Below are positions 36,287 to 39,001 of a stretch of 39,001 nucleotides of DNA, piece after piece. Made by a program: the position numbers and the translations under genes. Numbering within the stretch: position 1 is the stretch's first letter; the number at the start of each line of letters is the position of its first letter. Below the pieces are notes generated by a model, which was given only the letters and a program-made list of their open reading frames with translations, was not told the origin of the DNA and did no database searches. This DNA comes from Lachnotalea sp. AF33-28 (GTDB lineage: Bacteria; Bacillota; Clostridia; Lachnospirales; Lachnospiraceae): positions 1-39,001 of the forward strand of contig NZ_QUEE01000018.1 in assembly GCF_003477885.1 (NCBI RefSeq), written 5' to 3'.

Positions 36287-37634
36287 AAAAATCCCATTTT
36301 GGATCTTTGCTGTTCTGCTTTTTACAGCAGCAGCGGCGGTTGGAACCGTGTATGCCGCTTCTTTGGGAGACCGGATGAATATCTGGCTGGAAACAGAATA
36401 CGGTTCCCCGGAGGAACTGCAGGATCTAAAGCTGTCATCTAAGATCACGGATACTTCCGGAGCTATATGGAATGTGTGCACCGCATTTGCCGAAGAGACT
36501 CAGCAGAACGCTGTATCCGATGGTGTAAAGCCGGGGGCCGCAATCAGGCTGTGCGCGGATATAGGATTTGAGAAAATGGGTGAAGAGAAGTCTTACGTTT
36601 ATGGATGGTATGATTATGGGGAGGAGGACCCTGCCGGCAGCTATACGATAGGCGTGACCCCGGATATGGAGAATCTTTTTGCAGGTATTGAGAAACCGGG
36701 GCTGTATCCGTTGGCGGATTACACGGATCAGCTGGGCTTTGCTGCGGGCATACCGGAAGGAACTCACAGCATTCGTTTCTTTGACGGCGCTGTCTGTCCC
36801 TGGATCAAAGCGGACTGCCCTAAGGATTACAGGTTTCAGATGCTTGGTGAGGAAGGACGCGTCCCGTCACTTGTGATCGAGGATCTGTTCAGGGAGGAGT
36901 TTCATGTGATAAGTGCGGGAGACTGGCTCTATTTCACTCTTCCTAACATATCGCTGCAGCGTGAAAAGGAAACGGTTGGAGAGAGCGGCTGGGACTATGA
37001 AGGCACCACAGGAATCCTGCGAATCCGCAGGGAGACGGAAGGCAGCCTTATGTGGGAACAGACCGAAAACCTGTATCCGCTGACAGTGGGCGGGGAGCAG
37101 AGCCGGGTGGTGTATGATCTCTACGAACAGCCGGAGAGTGGTCTGTTGATACTCATTGTGTCCGAAGCCGGACAACTTTTTCTGCATTTTTATGATCCGG
37201 CGGCGCAGGTGCAGGTTAAGCCGCTGCTGGTCTGCGACCTCGGAGAACTGCAGCCATCCGCGGTCCGTCTGATGTTCCAGCAGGATCTGGTGAACTATGC
37301 GGTGATGGGAGACGATTCCTCTGTCAGAATTGTGGGCACCTGCCGCGTGCCGGAGGAAGGAAGGGCTGTGGTGCTGGAGTCCTATATGCTGAAATCGGAG
37401 GATCCCTATGTTGATTCCCCTTCAGCCATGCTGTATACGGATCATTCACTGTATGCGGTGGGGCAGGACGGCAGCGATGCGGGCACCTGCGCGTATGATA
37501 TTTATAAATTTAAAAGCGGCGGTCTGGCATATTGTGGAAGACTGTGGCAGGAAGGATTTCAGGATTTGAGCCTTGGGTATATACGACGCAGCTGGGATGC
37601 GCGGACACTGCGTCTGGATTTGGCGGTCAAATAG
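36276..37634 (+). CDS. Exported protein of unknown function in the ABC operon
   Basis: The 452-residue protein has an N-terminal membrane anchor or signal (IPFWIFAVLLFTAAAAVGTVY, residues 6-26) and a long, acidic, beta-rich extracytoplasmic region with regularly spaced Trp/Tyr/Gly and strands such as SGLLILIVSEAGQLFLHFYD. A beta-propeller-like fold is possible but unproved. No Cys lipobox or sortase motif is seen. It overlaps the ATPase gene by 11 nt, so it is part of the transporter operon and may be an accessory or sensing subunit. Confidence 0.7.
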   Translation: MIHKKIPFWIFAVLLFTAAAAVGTVYAASLGDRMNIWLETEYGSPEELQDLKLSSKITDTSGAIWNVCTAFAEETQQNAVSDGVKPGAAIRLCADIGFEKMGEEKSYVYGWYDYGEEDPAGSYTIGVTPDMENLFAGIEKPGLYPLADYTDQLGFAAGIPEGTHSIRFFDGAVCPWIKADCPKDYRFQMLGEEGRVPSLVIEDLFREEFHVISAGDWLYFTLPNISLQREKETVGESGWDYEGTTGILRIRRETEGSLMWEQTENLYPLTVGGEQSRVVYDLYEQPESGLLILIVSEAGQLFLHFYDPAAQVQVKPLLVCDLGELQPSAVRLMFQQDLVNYAVMGDDSSVRIVGTCRVPEEGRAVVLESYMLKSEDPYVDSPSAMLYTDHSLYAVGQDGSDAGTCAYDIYKFKSGGLAYCGRLWQEGFQDLSLGYIRRSWDARTLRLDLAVK

Positions 37635-37661
37635 CGATGAAAGCGTTAAAAACAGTTTTTG

Positions 37662-37688
37662 TTAGCACTCGAATGTGGTGAGTGCTAA
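37662..37688 (+). promoter_or_regulatory. CIRCE element (HrcA operator)
   Basis: TTAGCACTC (37662-37670), 9 nt, GAGTGCTAA (37680-37688): an exact consensus CIRCE. HrcA binding here would repress the downstream hsp20 genes until heat or protein stress. The hrcA gene is not in the window. Confidence 0.95.
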
Positions 37689-37829
37689 AATTCACAGAAT
37701 AGACACAGTTTTATCACAATTCCTTCACAATTAAGGGGTATTATACAGGCATAAAAAGAAAAGAAAGCAAATGATAACAAATAAAACGCCAATATCTTAG
37801 AGAAAAGCATATCAAAGGAGGAATTGATT

Positions 37830-38255
37830 ATGTTAGGATTAACACCTTATGAAAGAAGAAACTACAACCTGTTTAATTACTTCGACGATCTGGAGAAACA
37901 GTTCTTCGGAGGGGATATGAAGCAGGAGGTATCCCATTTCAGGACGGATATCAGAGATGAAGGAGATAAATTCGTTCTGGAGGCTGAGCTGCCGGGCTTT
38001 AAGAAAGAGGATATCAAGATTGACCTGCATGACGATACGCTCACAGTCAGCGCTGTGCATGAGGAAAAAGCGGAGGATAAGAAAGACAACTATATTAGAA
38101 GAGAAAGAAAATTTGGCTCTTATTCCAGAAGCTTTGATGTAACCAACATTGATACCCAGAATATTCAGGCCGGTTACGAAAACGGCATCCTGACCCTGGA
38201 TCTGCCGAAGCAGACGGAGACCAAACCTCCGAGACGCAGCATCGAGATTAGATAA
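37830..38255 (+). CDS. Small heat-shock protein Hsp20 (first copy)
   Basis: The 141-residue protein has an N-terminal arm (GLTPYERRNYNLFNYFDDLE), an alpha-crystallin domain (~35-130) with FVLEAELPGFKKEDIKIDL and the GILTLDLPK motif, and a short tail. It is an ATP-independent holdase chaperone. The ATG at 37830 lies 8 nt after GGAGG. It is preceded by the CIRCE element and followed 233 nt later by a paralogue of similar length. Confidence 0.95.
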   Translation: MLGLTPYERRNYNLFNYFDDLEKQFFGGDMKQEVSHFRTDIRDEGDKFVLEAELPGFKKEDIKIDLHDDTLTVSAVHEEKAEDKKDNYIRRERKFGSYSRSFDVTNIDTQNIQAGYENGILTLDLPKQTETKPPRRSIEIR

Positions 38256-38488
38256 TCGGTTTTGCAGCGCAGCATTAGGATCAGAAAATCAATGAGAGCA
38301 GATAATCAGAGATACGGTGACGGGCGCCGGCTGCGGCCGCGCGCTTGATCATAGATAGCAGCAACGGTTCCGGCCGATTACACGGCGGGCCGCCGGTCCG
38401 GTCCATACGGTACAAGTGGAACGGGAAACGGGCCCATCGTACCAGAAACCGCACAGTCAACCTTGTACTATGAAAAGGAGGCATTTAT
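38256..38488. other. Spacer between the two hsp20 genes
   Basis: The 233-nt interval is GC-rich (GCGGCCGCGC, GGCGGGCCGCC) and carries no ORF, CIRCE or clear promoter. GTACAAG near 38410 and CTTGTAC near 38462 form a loose inverted repeat. The second gene may depend on read-through from the first. Confidence 0.5.
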
Positions 38489-38914
38489 ATGTTCGGTTTA
38501 TTACCATTTGAAAAGAAAGACAACAGCTTATTTAACTATCTGGATGATCTGGAGAAACAGTTCTTCGGAGATATGACGACGGATGTTTCCCATTTCAGAG
38601 TGGATGTGAAAGAGGAAGACGGCAAGTATGTGCTGGAGGCGGAGCTTCCTGGTTTCAGTAAAGAAGAAATTAAAGTGGACCTCTATGACGACACTCTGAC
38701 AATCAGCGCGGAACATAAGGAAGAGAGTGAAAAGAAAGAAAAAAATTATGTGCGCAGGGAGAGAAAGTTTGGCTCCTTCAGCAGAAGCTTCAATGTGAGC
38801 GGTATTGCAGCTGACCAGATCAGCGCTTCCTACCAGGACGGCATCCTGACCTTGGATCTGCCGAAGATGGCGGTGGAAGAGAAGAAAGCGGTTCAGCAGA
38901 TTGAGGTGAAGTGA
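38489..38914 (+). CDS. Small heat-shock protein Hsp20 (second copy)
   Basis: The 141-residue protein is a close paralogue of the first copy: NSLFNYLDDLEKQFFG, YVLEAELPGFSKEEIKVDLY and GILTLDLPKM. AAAGGAGG precedes the ATG. Tandem hsp20 genes may form mixed oligomers, which is inference. Confidence 0.95.
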   Translation: MFGLLPFEKKDNSLFNYLDDLEKQFFGDMTTDVSHFRVDVKEEDGKYVLEAELPGFSKEEIKVDLYDDTLTISAEHKEESEKKEKNYVRRERKFGSFSRSFNVSGIAADQISASYQDGILTLDLPKMAVEEKKAVQQIEVK

Positions 38915-38986
38915 ATATGAACAGCGTCTGGCGGAACCGCTGATAGAAATTGTTCCGTTTGATCATAGACAGAGAGGGAGGGGCGT

Positions 38987-39001
38987 GTGCCGGATTTGAT
39001 T
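38987..39001 (+). CDS. Possible start of a gene cut by the window edge
   Basis: GTG at 38987 lies a few nt after GAGGGAGGGG and opens a frame reading M-P-D-L-I to the edge. Only five codons are visible, so nothing can be said about the product. Confidence 0.25.

Overview
The window looks like chromosome from a spore-forming member of the Clostridia, most likely a Lachnospiraceae-type gut anaerobe. This rests on the infC-rpmI-rplT order with an attenuator leader, a YlmC/YmxH sporulation gene, a CIRCE-controlled hsp20 pair, low-GC Gram-positive Shine-Dalgarno sites and sigma-A promoters, many AraC/LacI/GntR regulators, a BspA-like surface protein and GH13/PTS-type sugar genes. No phage, transposase or CRISPR array is visible. 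Species assignment is inference.

Layout. 1-2.7 kb: an AraC regulator, then the attenuated infC-rpmI-rplT operon (infC probably starts at ATT) and two tRNAs, Pro(AGG) and Arg(UCU). 2.8-5.4 kb: a self-controlled LacI regulator divergent from a two-cupin protein gene, plus a 47-residue membrane peptide gene. 5.5-9.4 kb: a large leftward gene for a leucine-rich-repeat surface protein, preceded by a c-di-GMP-I (GEMM) riboswitch. 9.4-13.2 kb: a MITE-like element with target duplication and a heterodimeric ABC exporter. 13.2-16.8 kb: two divergent EAL-domain genes, one fused to a PTS EIIC-like membrane domain. 16.8-20.5 kb: a coiled-coil micro-ORF, a regulator with two GntR-type helix-turn-helix regions, an AraC regulator overlapping its 3' end, and an SPL-like radical SAM protein.

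20.5-25.8 kb is a purine-degradation operon: a purine-family riboswitch, guanine deaminase, and the molybdenum, FAD and [2Fe-2S] subunits of a xanthine dehydrogenase. The riboswitch fold predicts ligand-induced antitermination, an ON switch, which suits a catabolic operon. 25.8-33 kb: YlmC/YmxH, an AraC regulator, a DapF-like protein lacking both catalytic cysteines, an orphan Hpt protein, a GH13 alpha-glucosidase, a YejK-type nucleoid protein, a putative lipoprotein and a VanZ-like protein. 33.2-37.6 kb: a ytr-like GntR/ABC-2 operon with a 55-bp palindromic operator. 37.6-38.9 kb: CIRCE and two hsp20 genes.

Two themes cut across the annotation. First, c-di-GMP: two phosphodiesterase-type EAL proteins lie near a surface protein whose leader carries a c-di-GMP aptamer that appears to switch transcription off. 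Second, small structured repeats: a ~42-nt double-hairpin element occurs five times, four of them just upstream of a gene start and in the same orientation as that gene. A separate family with terminal inverted repeats occurs as one clean 97-bp copy with a 6-bp duplication and one larger, rearranged copy that contains a double-hairpin element. The double-hairpin family is the best candidate for something not previously described.
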